Assembly (NCBI GenBank): GCA_023957755.1
Contig: JAMLGT010000007.1
Location: 124,001-188,000, forward strand
DNA from: Chitinophagaceae bacterium
GTDB taxonomy: Bacteria > Bacteroidota > Bacteroidia > Chitinophagales > Chitinophagaceae
DNA length: 64,000 nucleotides
Direction of reading: 5' to 3'
A program made the position numbers and the translations under genes. This document shows, piece by piece, positions 19,442-27,802 of the stretch. Under the pieces are notes generated by a model. It did not search any database, was not told the DNA's origin, and saw only the letters and a program-made list of their open reading frames with translations. Positions within the stretch are counted from its first letter, which is position 1. The number at the start of each line of letters is the position of its first letter.

Positions 19442-20713
19442 ATGAATCACCTGATAGAAACAGGATTTATTGTACTCCACCTCTTACTATTCATCGCCAT
19501 GTATAAATGGATGAGAAAGGAGATAATGCATCCCGGAGTGCTTTACTCACTTATCTGGTTTGTAATTCTGGCACTTCATCTGATATTTCGCTTCACCGTT
19601 TTAGATGATCTCTATGATGTAAGGCCTGGTACGTTTTTATTCATCTTTTTGGGCGCACTAATATTTTGTGCAGGCAGCATCACCGGGGGTATTCTGTACG
19701 AAAAAGGAAAAGACCACCACAACTTTTCTGCGTATCCCGGCTGGTTAATCAGAGTAGCTCCTGGCATTCAGGTCGCGCTTCTGCTTATTGTGTTAATAGG
19801 ACTTCCTGTTTACATCGTCAAGAGCTATCAGGTATTTCTTGCTTCCAATATTGAAAAATTCTTTGAAGGACTCAGAACCGAATTGACCTATGGTTCAGAA
19901 ACCCTGGGCCCTATCGTATATCTAAGCTCCTTCTCTTATTTCGTACTGGCAGTACAACAATATATCTTTTACAGGAACAGGACTAAAGCTAACAGATTGC
20001 TTTTTATTCTAAGCTTTGTGCTGGCGCTTACGCTTGCTATATTCACAACCGGACGAGGCCCCATACTGTGGGTGCTGAGTATCGTACTGGGCATGAACTT
20101 CCTCCATGGTAAAAGATTTACTTTCAAGACTATTGCCTCCGTCATTTCTATCTTTATAATCCTATTTACACTTGTCGGGATTGCCCTAAACAAAGGAGGC
20201 AATATCGACGCCTCATTAAGCGACAATATAGAAACCTCTGGAAAAACAACCGCAAGCTACCTGGTTGCTTCCGTGAATGCCCTCGATATACGCCTTCAGG
20301 ACAATACAGTTCCTACTTATGATGGAGATAACTCTCTCCGGTTTTTTAAGCTCCTTGGAAGTAAGCTCGGAATACTGCCAAATGCGGAGGCAAACGAATT
20401 GATTCAGCAATTTGTTTTTGTTCCATACTCTACCAATGTATATACAATCTACGATACCTACTACTCAGATTTTGGTATCGGTTACACATTATTTATTATC
20501 CTGATACTGGGCTTTTTCCAAACCTTAATCTATTACAATGCAATACACTCAAAAAATATCCGGTTTTCCATTTACTACAGCCTTACCCTTTATCCATTGC
20601 TAATGAGCTTTTTCCAGGATATGTACTTTTCTTTAACCTCCACATGGATACAGATAATTATTTTTACCGAAGCCTTAATCTTGCTGAACCGACTTATACT
20701 GAAAGATGATTGA
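19442..20713 (+). CDS. Wzy-like oligosaccharide repeat-unit polymerase
   Basis: A 423-residue protein with about 10-12 transmembrane segments and a long periplasmic loop in the second half (from about NKGGNIDASLSDNIETSGK). This arrangement and the central TTGRGPILWVLSIVLGMNF (compare the TxGRGP/SGSR region of O-antigen polymerases) point to Wzy. Wzy joins lipid-linked repeat units in the periplasm. Sequence conservation in this family is poor, so the assignment rests on topology and on its position directly after wzx. Its end overlaps the following glycosyltransferase by eight bases. Confidence 0.8.
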   Translation: MNHLIETGFIVLHLLLFIAMYKWMRKEIMHPGVLYSLIWFVILALHLIFRFTVLDDLYDVRPGTFLFIFLGALIFCAGSITGGILYEKGKDHHNFSAYPGWLIRVAPGIQVALLLIVLIGLPVYIVKSYQVFLASNIEKFFEGLRTELTYGSETLGPIVYLSSFSYFVLAVQQYIFYRNRTKANRLLFILSFVLALTLAIFTTGRGPILWVLSIVLGMNFLHGKRFTFKTIASVISIFIILFTLVGIALNKGGNIDASLSDNIETSGKTTASYLVASVNALDIRLQDNTVPTYDGDNSLRFFKLLGSKLGILPNAEANELIQQFVFVPYSTNVYTIYDTYYSDFGIGYTLFIILILGFFQTLIYYNAIHSKNIRFSIYYSLTLYPLLMSFFQDMYFSLTSTWIQIIIFTEALILLNRLILKDD

Positions 20714-21617
20714 TATTGTTATTGTAAACTGGAATGCAGGGAAGCTACTACAAGATTGTGTAGAATCTATTTTCTCAGCTAACAACGAACAGCTTGTCAG
20801 CAAAGTGATTATTATCGACAACAACTCAAATGACCAAAGTTTATCACCCATTCCCGATAATCCCAAAATCAAAATAATCCACAATTCCAGAAACGAAGGA
20901 TTTGCCAAAGCATGTAATCAGGGATTTAAAATTGCAACAGCAAAATACGTATTGCTCCTAAATCCTGATACCCGGCTATTTACAAACACGCTGCCAGATT
21001 GTATAAAATATATGGAAGGACATCCTGAAACAGATATCCTCGGATGCCAACTGCTTAATGAAAAAAACAGCGTACTCCCCAGTTGCAGTCGCTTTCCACA
21101 GCCATACAGGTTTCTCACAGACGCCCTTGGGCTTTTCAAAATCTTCCCAAAAATATTTAAACCTTCGTTAGTTATGGAAGACTGGGATCACAAATCAAGC
21201 AGGTATGTAGATCAGGTAATGGGGGCCTTTATGTTTATGAGAAATGAAATTTTTGAAAAGGTTGGTTATTTCGACGAGCGATTTTTCGTTTATATGGAGG
21301 AGGTAGATTTTTCAAAAAGACTGGCTGAAATGGGAGGGAAGACGTGGTTTGATGCAGACATTCAGTCATTTCATCTGGGCAAAGGCACTACCGCATCTGT
21401 AACAGCTTTTCGTCTTTTTCTCAGTCTGCGAAGCCAGCTCCTATACGCCCGTAAGCACTTCAGCCTACCGGGACAAGCTATCATGTTTCTTGCGAGCTTC
21501 ATCATTCAGCCCTTTTCAAGAACCTTTTTTCATTTACTAAAAGGAGATTTCAGGGAGATTGGGAATACGTGGAAAGGATATTTTTATTTCCTTAGAAATC
21601 CAATCAAAAATATGTAA
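20706..21617 (+). CDS. GT2 family glycosyltransferase (rhamnosyltransferase-like)
   Basis: A 303-residue GT-A enzyme. The start MIDIVIVNWNAGKLLQDCVE and the segment IIDNNSNDQS with NSRNEGFAKACNQGF are characteristic of GT2 transferases of the rhamnosyl/dTDP-sugar subgroup. The DxD-like metal motif is LNPDTRL (about residue 87). GAFMFMRNEIFEKVGYFDER and FFVYMEEVDFSKRL complete the acceptor region. The C-terminus contains a hydrophobic stretch and may sit on the membrane. It overlaps the end of wzy by eight bases, so translation is probably coupled. It adds one sugar to the lipid-linked repeat unit; the donor could be a dTDP-sugar from the RmlA/B branch, which is inference. Confidence 0.87.
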   Translation: MIDIVIVNWNAGKLLQDCVESIFSANNEQLVSKVIIIDNNSNDQSLSPIPDNPKIKIIHNSRNEGFAKACNQGFKIATAKYVLLLNPDTRLFTNTLPDCIKYMEGHPETDILGCQLLNEKNSVLPSCSRFPQPYRFLTDALGLFKIFPKIFKPSLVMEDWDHKSSRYVDQVMGAFMFMRNEIFEKVGYFDERFFVYMEEVDFSKRLAEMGGKTWFDADIQSFHLGKGTTASVTAFRLFLSLRSQLLYARKHFSLPGQAIMFLASFIIQPFSRTFFHLLKGDFREIGNTWKGYFYFLRNPIKNM

Positions 21618-21646
21618 TCGGGATTTTATAGCAAGACGAGTTCCAT

Positions 21647-22726
21647 CTATCCGTCTGTTATTTGCCTGAAGTATTTCAGATAGGAATGCTTTACTGCTTC
21701 AATTGAATATTTCTCCACTACCGTTTCCCTGCCTCTCGCTCCCATTTGCATGCGCAATTCTTTTGACTCTACCAGCAGTGAAAGCTTATCTATCCATTCC
21801 TGCGTATCTGCTGCAAGAAATCCATTGATACCATCCTGAATAATTTCTGAATTAACCCCGACCGGTGACATCACCGTCGGAATAGAAAGGGCCATATACT
21901 GCAACCCCTTTAACCCACATTTACCCTTTGCCCATTCTATTTCGGGAAGAGGCATGATGCCAATATCTATCAGCCTGAGGTCCTGCACTTCTGTCTTCTC
22001 CACCCATGGATCTCCCACAATACCCAATTCCTCATTCCGGTAATTACCATCACCGATAACCTTGAAAGTCACCCTGGAGCCATATTTATTTTTAATCACC
22101 CTCAGGGCTTCGACACAGGTCTCAAAGTGAACTGTAGTGGAGAAAGACCCACTCCATCCGATACATACAGGCCTTTCTACCGATCCGTAATTATTAGTAT
22201 AAAGATTTGTATCTATGGTGGTGGGTACGATAACCACATTAGGATTATAGGGAGCTGCATAATCCTTAAGAAACTGATTTCCTGCAAATACTAAATCAGC
22301 TTTCTCTATAATCTCCTTCGTCTTTTTTGGGTTTTTTAGAAACCTGAACCAACGATTTTCAGATAAGACGGTGGTTATCCAGATGGCATCATCAAAGTCA
22401 AAAATCATCTTTGCTTTCCCGGCAAACCGTCGCTCGAACCATGAAGTGCCAAGAATAAAGCACTCCCTCGGTATAAATACCAAATCATACTGTGAAGCAG
22501 ACCTTACTTCCCTGAACCTTTTCAGAAACCCCTTAACCGCTAGGATTCCCTTCTGGAACAGGTGCCCTTTTTTGTAGTATATCGCTAACTCTATCTCCGA
22601 CATCAGGTTAGAGAAGGTGAACTCAAATCCGTTTTCAGACAGAAAATCCAGATACTGTTCGAATCGGAACCGCTGCCCCGGCACCCTCTCCTTAGGATAG
22701 ACACATGCTATCAGCACTTTTTTCAT
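21647..22726 (-). CDS. GT4-like glycosyltransferase
   Basis: A 359-residue GT-B enzyme. The start MKKVLIACVYPKERVPGQRF and the Rossmann segment MIFDFDDAIWITT are typical of a GT4 subgroup found in Bacteroidota capsule clusters. The donor domain contains CIGWSGSFSTTVHFETCVEA, LRLIDIGIMPLPEIEWAKGK and KGLQYMALSIPTVMSPVGVN. The stop is six bases upstream of nothing shared on the plus strand: it converges with the GT2 gene, 29 bases apart. It is preceded by an epimerase gene whose stop lies six bases before this start, so the two are co-transcribed. Confidence 0.86.
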   Translation of the reverse strand: MKKVLIACVYPKERVPGQRFRFEQYLDFLSENGFEFTFSNLMSEIELAIYYKKGHLFQKGILAVKGFLKRFREVRSASQYDLVFIPRECFILGTSWFERRFAGKAKMIFDFDDAIWITTVLSENRWFRFLKNPKKTKEIIEKADLVFAGNQFLKDYAAPYNPNVVIVPTTIDTNLYTNNYGSVERPVCIGWSGSFSTTVHFETCVEALRVIKNKYGSRVTFKVIGDGNYRNEELGIVGDPWVEKTEVQDLRLIDIGIMPLPEIEWAKGKCGLKGLQYMALSIPTVMSPVGVNSEIIQDGINGFLAADTQEWIDKLSLLVESKELRMQMGARGRETVVEKYSIEAVKHSYLKYFRQITDG

Positions 22727-22732
22727 CCAATA

Positions 22733-23731
22733 CTATATTTCTTGCCAAATACCCGGCAGATTTTCTAAAATTTCAATATTCTTAAATGCTGCACTCTTCC
22801 TTACACCTACCTCTTTTGCCCAGGAAGCCATTTTATTCAACCCGTCCTCGAGAGTAGTGAAGTTTCCCTCTTCAATATCAAACACCCTCTTGGCTTTAGT
22901 ATGGTCAGAATAAGCATTCAGCACTTCATTTCTTGCCGGCAGGAATCTCAACTCCCCATCTAACCCCATGGCTTTCATCACTGTCTCTGCCAGTTCTTTC
23001 ACTGAATAATTCTTATCAGCACCAATATTAAATACCTGATTATAAGCCTCAGGCACAAAAACAGACCTCGCTATATACGGAGCCACATCCTTAATGTAGC
23101 TGAACGCACGTGTTTGGGAGCCATCACCAAATACAGTCAACTCTTTACCCTGCATCAACTGATTCATGAAAATACCTATTACATTCCTGTAAGGATCGCC
23201 TATATTCTGGTATTCTCCATACACATTATGTGGCCTGAATACGATATAATTCAACCCAAACATTTCATGCGCAGTCTTCAGATCAAGTTCCACTGCGTAC
23301 TTTGAAATTCCATACGGGTCTTCCGGGATCGGTACGGTATCTTCAGTCATGGGCAACTGACCTGCTCCATAAACCGCAATAGAGGAGGTAAACACAAAGC
23401 ACTTTACTTTTGACTTAATACTTTCATTTATCAGATTTATGCTACCCACCAAATTATTCTGATAATTAAAATGCCTGATAAAATGGCTTAATCCTTCAGC
23501 CGCATAAGCCGCCAGGTGGAATACGTAATCAAATTTATGCGCTTCAAAAATCTTTCTCACAAGGTCAACATCGGTAACAGACCCCTGGATAAAAGTCACA
23601 TTTTTATTGATATTCTCCTTAAAACCGCCACTCAGATCGTCAAAAACGACCACCTGGTGCCCTGCTGCGACAAGTTCATTGGCCACGTGCGCGCCTATAA
23701 AGCCTGCCCCGCCTGTAACTAAACATTTCAT
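22733..23731 (-). CDS. NAD-dependent sugar epimerase/dehydratase (GalE-like SDR)
   Basis: An extended short-chain dehydrogenase starting MKCLVTGGAGFIGAHVANEL with the NAD-binding TGGAGFIG motif, VFDDLSGG, a Ser-Ser-Ile box (FVFTSSIAVYG) and catalytic YGISK. RPHNVYGEYQNIGDPY and the AFSYIKDVAPYIA region fit UDP-glucose 4-epimerase relatives. The longer frame starts at 23809, but a TATATTTG promoter element lies at 23790-23797, inside that extension, and the protein starts normally at Met of 23731. That start was chosen, giving 332 residues. It likely makes a UDP-hexose epimer for the neighbouring glycosyltransferase. Confidence 0.88.
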   Translation of the reverse strand: MKCLVTGGAGFIGAHVANELVAAGHQVVVFDDLSGGFKENINKNVTFIQGSVTDVDLVRKIFEAHKFDYVFHLAAYAAEGLSHFIRHFNYQNNLVGSINLINESIKSKVKCFVFTSSIAVYGAGQLPMTEDTVPIPEDPYGISKYAVELDLKTAHEMFGLNYIVFRPHNVYGEYQNIGDPYRNVIGIFMNQLMQGKELTVFGDGSQTRAFSYIKDVAPYIARSVFVPEAYNQVFNIGADKNYSVKELAETVMKAMGLDGELRFLPARNEVLNAYSDHTKAKRVFDIEEGNFTTLEDGLNKMASWAKEVGVRKSAAFKNIEILENLPGIWQEI

Positions 23732-23789
23732 ATGCGATTTGATTAAATTCTCAAATTCTCCCGCAATCCTGAAAGCGGATTCCGGCGGG

Positions 23790-23797
23790 CAAATATA
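23790..23797 (-). promoter_or_regulatory. TAnnTTTG -7 element of the epimerase gene
   Basis: TATATTTG on the minus strand is a perfect Bacteroidota -7 element. It lies 58 bases upstream of the epimerase ATG at 23731 and inside the alternative longer reading frame, which argues against the start at 23809. A second weaker version, GTATTTTG, occurs on the same strand at 23817-23824. Confidence 0.5.
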
Positions 23798-23830
23798 TCT
23801 ACGATTCAAGAAGTCACAAAATACTTACTT

Positions 23831-23844
23831 TCACCAACTGGTGA
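23831..23844. promoter_or_regulatory. Perfect 14-base palindromic site, TCACCA-AC-TGGTGA
   Basis: Six-base inverted arms separated by two bases sit just upstream of the minus-strand promoter candidates for the epimerase. The size and symmetry suit a dimeric regulator. The gap from 23810 to 24306 holds this site, a plus-strand TAnnTTTG element at 23977, a 41-codon ORF at 24051 and no other recognised gene. Confidence 0.35.
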
Positions 23845-23976
23845 CAGTTAGTATCCAACTTTATTAATAAATTGATACCCGCACAGGTTTGAAATCCCTT
23901 TTGGCTGTGGCACCTTTCCTAACAGCAAAAAACAGAGAAAAAACTTCCGGTGCTAAAAAGGTTGGGTTCATTTTTA

Positions 23977-23984
23977 TATCTTTG
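23977..23984 (+). promoter_or_regulatory. TAnnTTTG -7 element upstream of part B
   Basis: TATCTTTG matches the -7 consensus. It lies 67 bases before the 41-codon ORF and about 320 bases before the FkbM methyltransferase gene. It could drive the start of the part B operon. No clear -33 element was found. Confidence 0.4.
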
Positions 23985-24050
23985 GCTCATCCCATAACAT
24001 AGGAGGCTGCCTCAGCGTTAACAACCCGGTTTTTATTTAATTCTTGATTT

Positions 24051-24176
24051 ATGATGAACGAACCCTACCTCATAAAATTCCCGATAATTGAGCAGACTAT
24101 CGAAGGATTTATCACGGTAGCAAAGAGGGTACCCCACATTGAGAGCCTGAACAGATTTTGTAACGAATACCATTAA
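24051..24176 (+). pseudogene. 41-codon ORF, possible remnant of a FdtA/WxcM-like sugar ketoisomerase
   Basis: The frame ATG (24051) to TAA (24174-24176) encodes 41 residues containing EPYLIKFPIIEQTIEGFITV. This resembles the first strand region of FdtA/QdtA-type dTDP-4-keto-6-deoxyglucose ketoisomerases, which in Bacteroidota often begin with a leader of the form LI-FP-I----GYISVAE. Nothing resembling the rest of that cupin (for example RGxHAH) follows in any frame up to 24306, so if the resemblance is real this is a 5' scrap. It may instead be an independent small protein or noncoding. The homology is from memory and weak. Confidence 0.3.
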
Positions 24177-24306
24177 TCTAATTTATAAACTGAGAACTAA
24201 TTACTCAAGTATTTAAGTAAATGCCTAATCGGGAATCCTAAAATATTCTGCAATAATCAATCTGAGTTTTTGTCTTCTTCCGCTTGAGACACTTATTAAC
24301 AATACA

Positions 24307-25209
24307 ATGCAAGTTCAATCGTATCATCAAAACCTAAGCTTCAAGACCAAATTTTTGAATTTTTTCAGAAAATTCTTCATTATTTCCAAATCAGATGTAC
24401 TTCTTGCAGCATACACAAGGAAAAGAAACGGAATGACATTGGCTTCAAAGCTCATACCGCCCAACTACCTGTACCTTCCCAATAGTATTAGAAAGTGTAC
24501 ACTCAATGGAATTAATTTTGAAACTGACCTCAGCGATAAAAATGGACACGCGAACTATTATGGTATAAATGACCCGATTCTACGCAAAGCACTGACACTC
24601 ATCAGGGAGGGCATGGTAATATATGATATCGGAACAAATATTGGCACCTTTTCACTTCACTTCAGCCAGAAGGCAGGCCCCCGGGGAACTGTCATTTCTT
24701 TTGAACCCAGCCCTTACATCTTTGAGAAGGCCTGCAAAAATTTCTCACTCAACCCATCCTCAAACATTCGCATTTTCAATCAGGGAGTAGGTGACCAAAA
24801 ATCAGAAGTGCCTCTTTACAGAGTCAACAATCACAACCTTGGAATGTCCCGTATAATCTCTGGCCAATTTGAGAATGAGTTCGTGACTGAAAAAATACAG
24901 ATTGACACACTGGACAATCTAATAGTATCCTTAAAACTTCCACCACCTGACCTGATCAAAATAGATGTTGAAGGGTACGAAAATAATGTACTAAAAGGTG
25001 CTCAAAATACTATTAGTACATACATGCCTTTATTAATAATTGAATTGGACGACAACTATCTAAGGGAACAAACCTCGTCCGCAATTGAATTAGTGAGTAA
25101 TCTAAAAGGGATGGGATATTTAGTTAGGAACGCCCTGCAAAACAAAGAACTTTCACCAAAAGCAGATTTAACGGGCTGCCACTTCGATATTCTATGTGAG
25201 CCGAAATAA
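24307..25209 (+). CDS. FkbM family SAM-dependent methyltransferase
   Basis: A 300-residue class I methyltransferase. The SAM-binding core is MVIYDIGTNIGTFSLHFSQK, then GTVISFEPSPYIFEKA, and the FkbM signature LIKIDVEGYENNVLKGAQ followed by LLIIELDDN. The N-terminal 100 residues are a less conserved lead. FkbM enzymes O-methylate sugars or polyketides; here the target is likely a sugar of the capsule repeat unit. It opens the plus-strand part B block, 32 bases before the second flippase. Confidence 0.88.
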   Translation: MQVQSYHQNLSFKTKFLNFFRKFFIISKSDVLLAAYTRKRNGMTLASKLIPPNYLYLPNSIRKCTLNGINFETDLSDKNGHANYYGINDPILRKALTLIREGMVIYDIGTNIGTFSLHFSQKAGPRGTVISFEPSPYIFEKACKNFSLNPSSNIRIFNQGVGDQKSEVPLYRVNNHNLGMSRIISGQFENEFVTEKIQIDTLDNLIVSLKLPPPDLIKIDVEGYENNVLKGAQNTISTYMPLLIIELDDNYLREQTSSAIELVSNLKGMGYLVRNALQNKELSPKADLTGCHFDILCEPK

Positions 25210-25241
25210 CCACATTCCAAAAATATATTTAGGAAAAATAG

Positions 25242-26519
25242 TTGACAAACAATTTAAGAGAAATATTAAAAAACAAATCAGTTAAGGCCATTGGTCTTTA
25301 TACTACAACCAATTTCTTCACCAAGTCCATTTCTTTTGTTGCCTTACTATTCTTTGTAAACATCCTTACTGAAGGAGACATTGGAATCTTGAATATTTTT
25401 TCTAATACCATTGTCTTTCTGACTCCGGTAATCTCTCTGGGGGTAACTTATACAATATCCGTTGATTATTTTAAGATTCCCAGAAAAGAGTATGCTTCTA
25501 TCTTCTCGACTGCTATATTTATTCCTGTCATTTTAGCCCTTATCTCCGGAGTGGCTATTTACATTTTCAGGCATTCTCTATTCTCCACATTCCAATTTCA
25601 GCCTGAGTTTATTTGGCTTATTCCCATTTGCCTGATTTTTAATTTCTTCTTTGATACATTTGCAATCCTGCTACGAATGGAAAACAGGGTTAAGTCCTTT
25701 TCCACAATACAGTTATCAAAGATTATAATCGAATTATCCCTTGCATTCTTTCTGATAATTCAGTTTTACCATTCCTGGTTCGGCAGGGCCTTAGGCTATG
25801 CAATAACACTTATCACTATGGGTATTTGGTTTCTCAGATATGCCATAAGAAACGGGTTTTTAATTAAGAAATTTGACACAAAACTTCTTAAGAAGGAATT
25901 AACCTTTGGCATCTCCGGGGTGCTTCTTAAAATTGGAATATTTTTCCTGCTTAGTTCTGACAAGTTCTTTGTAATGGCACACTATGGAAAAATACAGACC
26001 GGATTCTATGCAATAGCTTCTACTTTTGCAACAGTTCAGTTTATTTTTTCTGAATCCTTAATCCAGTATCTTCAACCGGTTTTTTTTCAGGAATATGCTA
26101 AAGGTGGCAACTGGAACCAAATAAAACACCTATTCAGGAAATATGCTATAGTAATGTTTCTGGCAGTTATACTTATTACTCTTGCTACAACCTTTGTATA
26201 TGAGTTTTTCTTAAAACCTTCTTACCGCGCCCATCTATATTTATTTTATCCGTTGATCACGGGTGCATTATTATGGTCGTTTAGTAACCTACTCCTTCAG
26301 AATATTGTCTACCAAAAGCAAAAAAGAATAATAATTATTCTTTCTGCCATTGCAATAGTTCTTTCAATGGCAATCAACTTCATTACCTCCAAATATCTAA
26401 ATTTAGTATGGCTATCCTATGGACAGGTAATTTCTCATGCATTGATACTGGCAACTATTGTATTGCTAAACTCAAAGCTTCATTTCTTTAAGTTTGTTAT
26501 CCCAAACTCGAAAAATTAA
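25242..26519 (+). CDS. Oligosaccharide flippase, Wzx-like (second of two)
   Basis: A 425-residue polytopic membrane protein with about 12 hydrophobic helices. The start TTNFFTKSISFVALLFFVNI then LTEGDIGILNIFSNTIVFLT is typical of MOP-superfamily polysaccharide flippases. The initiation codon appears to be TTG (25242), preceded by AGGAAA at a suitable distance; there is no nearby ATG. It is divergent in sequence from the first Wzx at 18138. The composition is more AT-rich than part A. It presumably flips a repeat unit built by the part B transferases. Confidence 0.87.
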   Translation: MTNNLREILKNKSVKAIGLYTTTNFFTKSISFVALLFFVNILTEGDIGILNIFSNTIVFLTPVISLGVTYTISVDYFKIPRKEYASIFSTAIFIPVILALISGVAIYIFRHSLFSTFQFQPEFIWLIPICLIFNFFFDTFAILLRMENRVKSFSTIQLSKIIIELSLAFFLIIQFYHSWFGRALGYAITLITMGIWFLRYAIRNGFLIKKFDTKLLKKELTFGISGVLLKIGIFFLLSSDKFFVMAHYGKIQTGFYAIASTFATVQFIFSESLIQYLQPVFFQEYAKGGNWNQIKHLFRKYAIVMFLAVILITLATTFVYEFFLKPSYRAHLYLFYPLITGALLWSFSNLLLQNIVYQKQKRIIIILSAIAIVLSMAINFITSKYLNLVWLSYGQVISHALILATIVLLNSKLHFFKFVIPNSKN

Positions 26520-26529
26520 TTTAACCAAA

Positions 26530-27666
26530 ATGAAAATTACCTACATCATTCCCTCTTTAAATGAAGGTGGAGCAGAGATCTTAACTATTGCACAAGCAAA
26601 TGAATTAGTAAAAAGGGGGGTAAAAGTGCAGGTAATTATCCTTTCAGATAATTCAAAACTAGTTCGGGAACTTGACCCTGCCATCACCATTTTTATACTT
26701 AATGAAAGAAGGCTAAGATACCTAAACATAAAATCAATATTCCCGGTTTTCAAGTCCATATACAGAATAAACCTGTCAATTAGCGAATTTTCGCCTGAGC
26801 ATATTATAGCCGTGCTTCCCCTTTCCTTTTTAATCGCACGTATTCTTAAGTGTTTTTTTAAAATTAAAGGAAGAGTCTGGATTTATCACCGCTCCACAGA
26901 ATATCTTGAAAATCCCCCTACCCGGTTATCAAAAAAAATTTACAATTTGCTATTTGTCAAAATTCTTTCATCTAAGAAAGAACACCACTTATTTATTTCT
27001 AATGCAGTCAAAGATGACATTCTACAACATGAAAAAATTAGAAATGGGTATATACTGCATAATTCTTCCAGAAAACAAGAAAGAGAACTTAAAGAAAGAG
27101 AACTTCTTTTTAATCAGTTCAAAATAAAGAATAAAGAATACATAATTTTTCCCGGAACCCTAAAATACGAAAAAGGGCATCTTTTTTTCCTTAAATCAAC
27201 TGTAGATATAATCAAATCAAAGAACCTTAAACTACTAATTGTCGGCGGCGGACACCTTGAAGATGATATTAGAACCTTTATAACTAACCACAGAATCTCA
27301 GACAATGTTATTTTAACCGGAAATCTTGAAAATAAGAAGCTACTTCAATTGGTTTCAGGTGCCTATCTCTGTGTTATACCCTCAATAATAGAAGGCTTTG
27401 GCAATGTAGCTGTAGAAGCTCTTTCTGTAGGAACTACAATTTTGTGTAGTAACTCCGGGGGCCTTCCGGAAATTATTAAACACAAGGAAACCGGTTACAT
27501 TTTTGAAAGTAAGAACGAAAATGACCTAAAACATCAATTTGAAGAAATAATTGACAACCCCTCATTGCTTATTCCTCCTGAAATCCTCATATCCGAATAT
27601 GATTCCAGATTCTCTCTCCAAACTCATATCAATAACTTTCTAAGAATCATAAATACCCCTGATTAA
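26530..27666 (+). CDS. GT4 family glycosyltransferase
   Basis: A GT-B enzyme of 378 residues from the ATG at 26530. A longer frame from 26494 would overlap the flippase gene and adds an atypical lead, so MKITYIIPSLNEGGAEILTI was preferred. The donor domain shows YIIFPGTLKYEKGHLFFLKS, LLIVGGGHLEDDI and the classic E-x7-E region IPSIIEGFGNVAVEALSVGT. These are retaining GT4 features. It lies 10 bases downstream of wzx in an AT-rich block. The donor sugar is unknown. Confidence 0.9.
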   Translation: MKITYIIPSLNEGGAEILTIAQANELVKRGVKVQVIILSDNSKLVRELDPAITIFILNERRLRYLNIKSIFPVFKSIYRINLSISEFSPEHIIAVLPLSFLIARILKCFFKIKGRVWIYHRSTEYLENPPTRLSKKIYNLLFVKILSSKKEHHLFISNAVKDDILQHEKIRNGYILHNSSRKQERELKERELLFNQFKIKNKEYIIFPGTLKYEKGHLFFLKSTVDIIKSKNLKLLIVGGGHLEDDIRTFITNHRISDNVILTGNLENKKLLQLVSGAYLCVIPSIIEGFGNVAVEALSVGTTILCSNSGGLPEIIKHKETGYIFESKNENDLKHQFEEIIDNPSLLIPPEILISEYDSRFSLQTHINNFLRIINTPD

Positions 27667-27802
27667 ACTTCCTCAGTTACATTTTTCAAATAAACTTTTA
27701 TCTATTTGAATCCCGATAAAGAAAACATCAGAAATAAGGAATAATTATTCTGTTTAAATTTTATTTTTCATGTAACCGGAACTATTTTCAATAACTCTTA
27801 TT

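Noticed and set aside
24001-24012. GAGGC-T-GCCTC inverted repeat considered as a terminator
   Set aside because: The loop would be a single base, and the downstream T-run is distant; at most a short palindrome.
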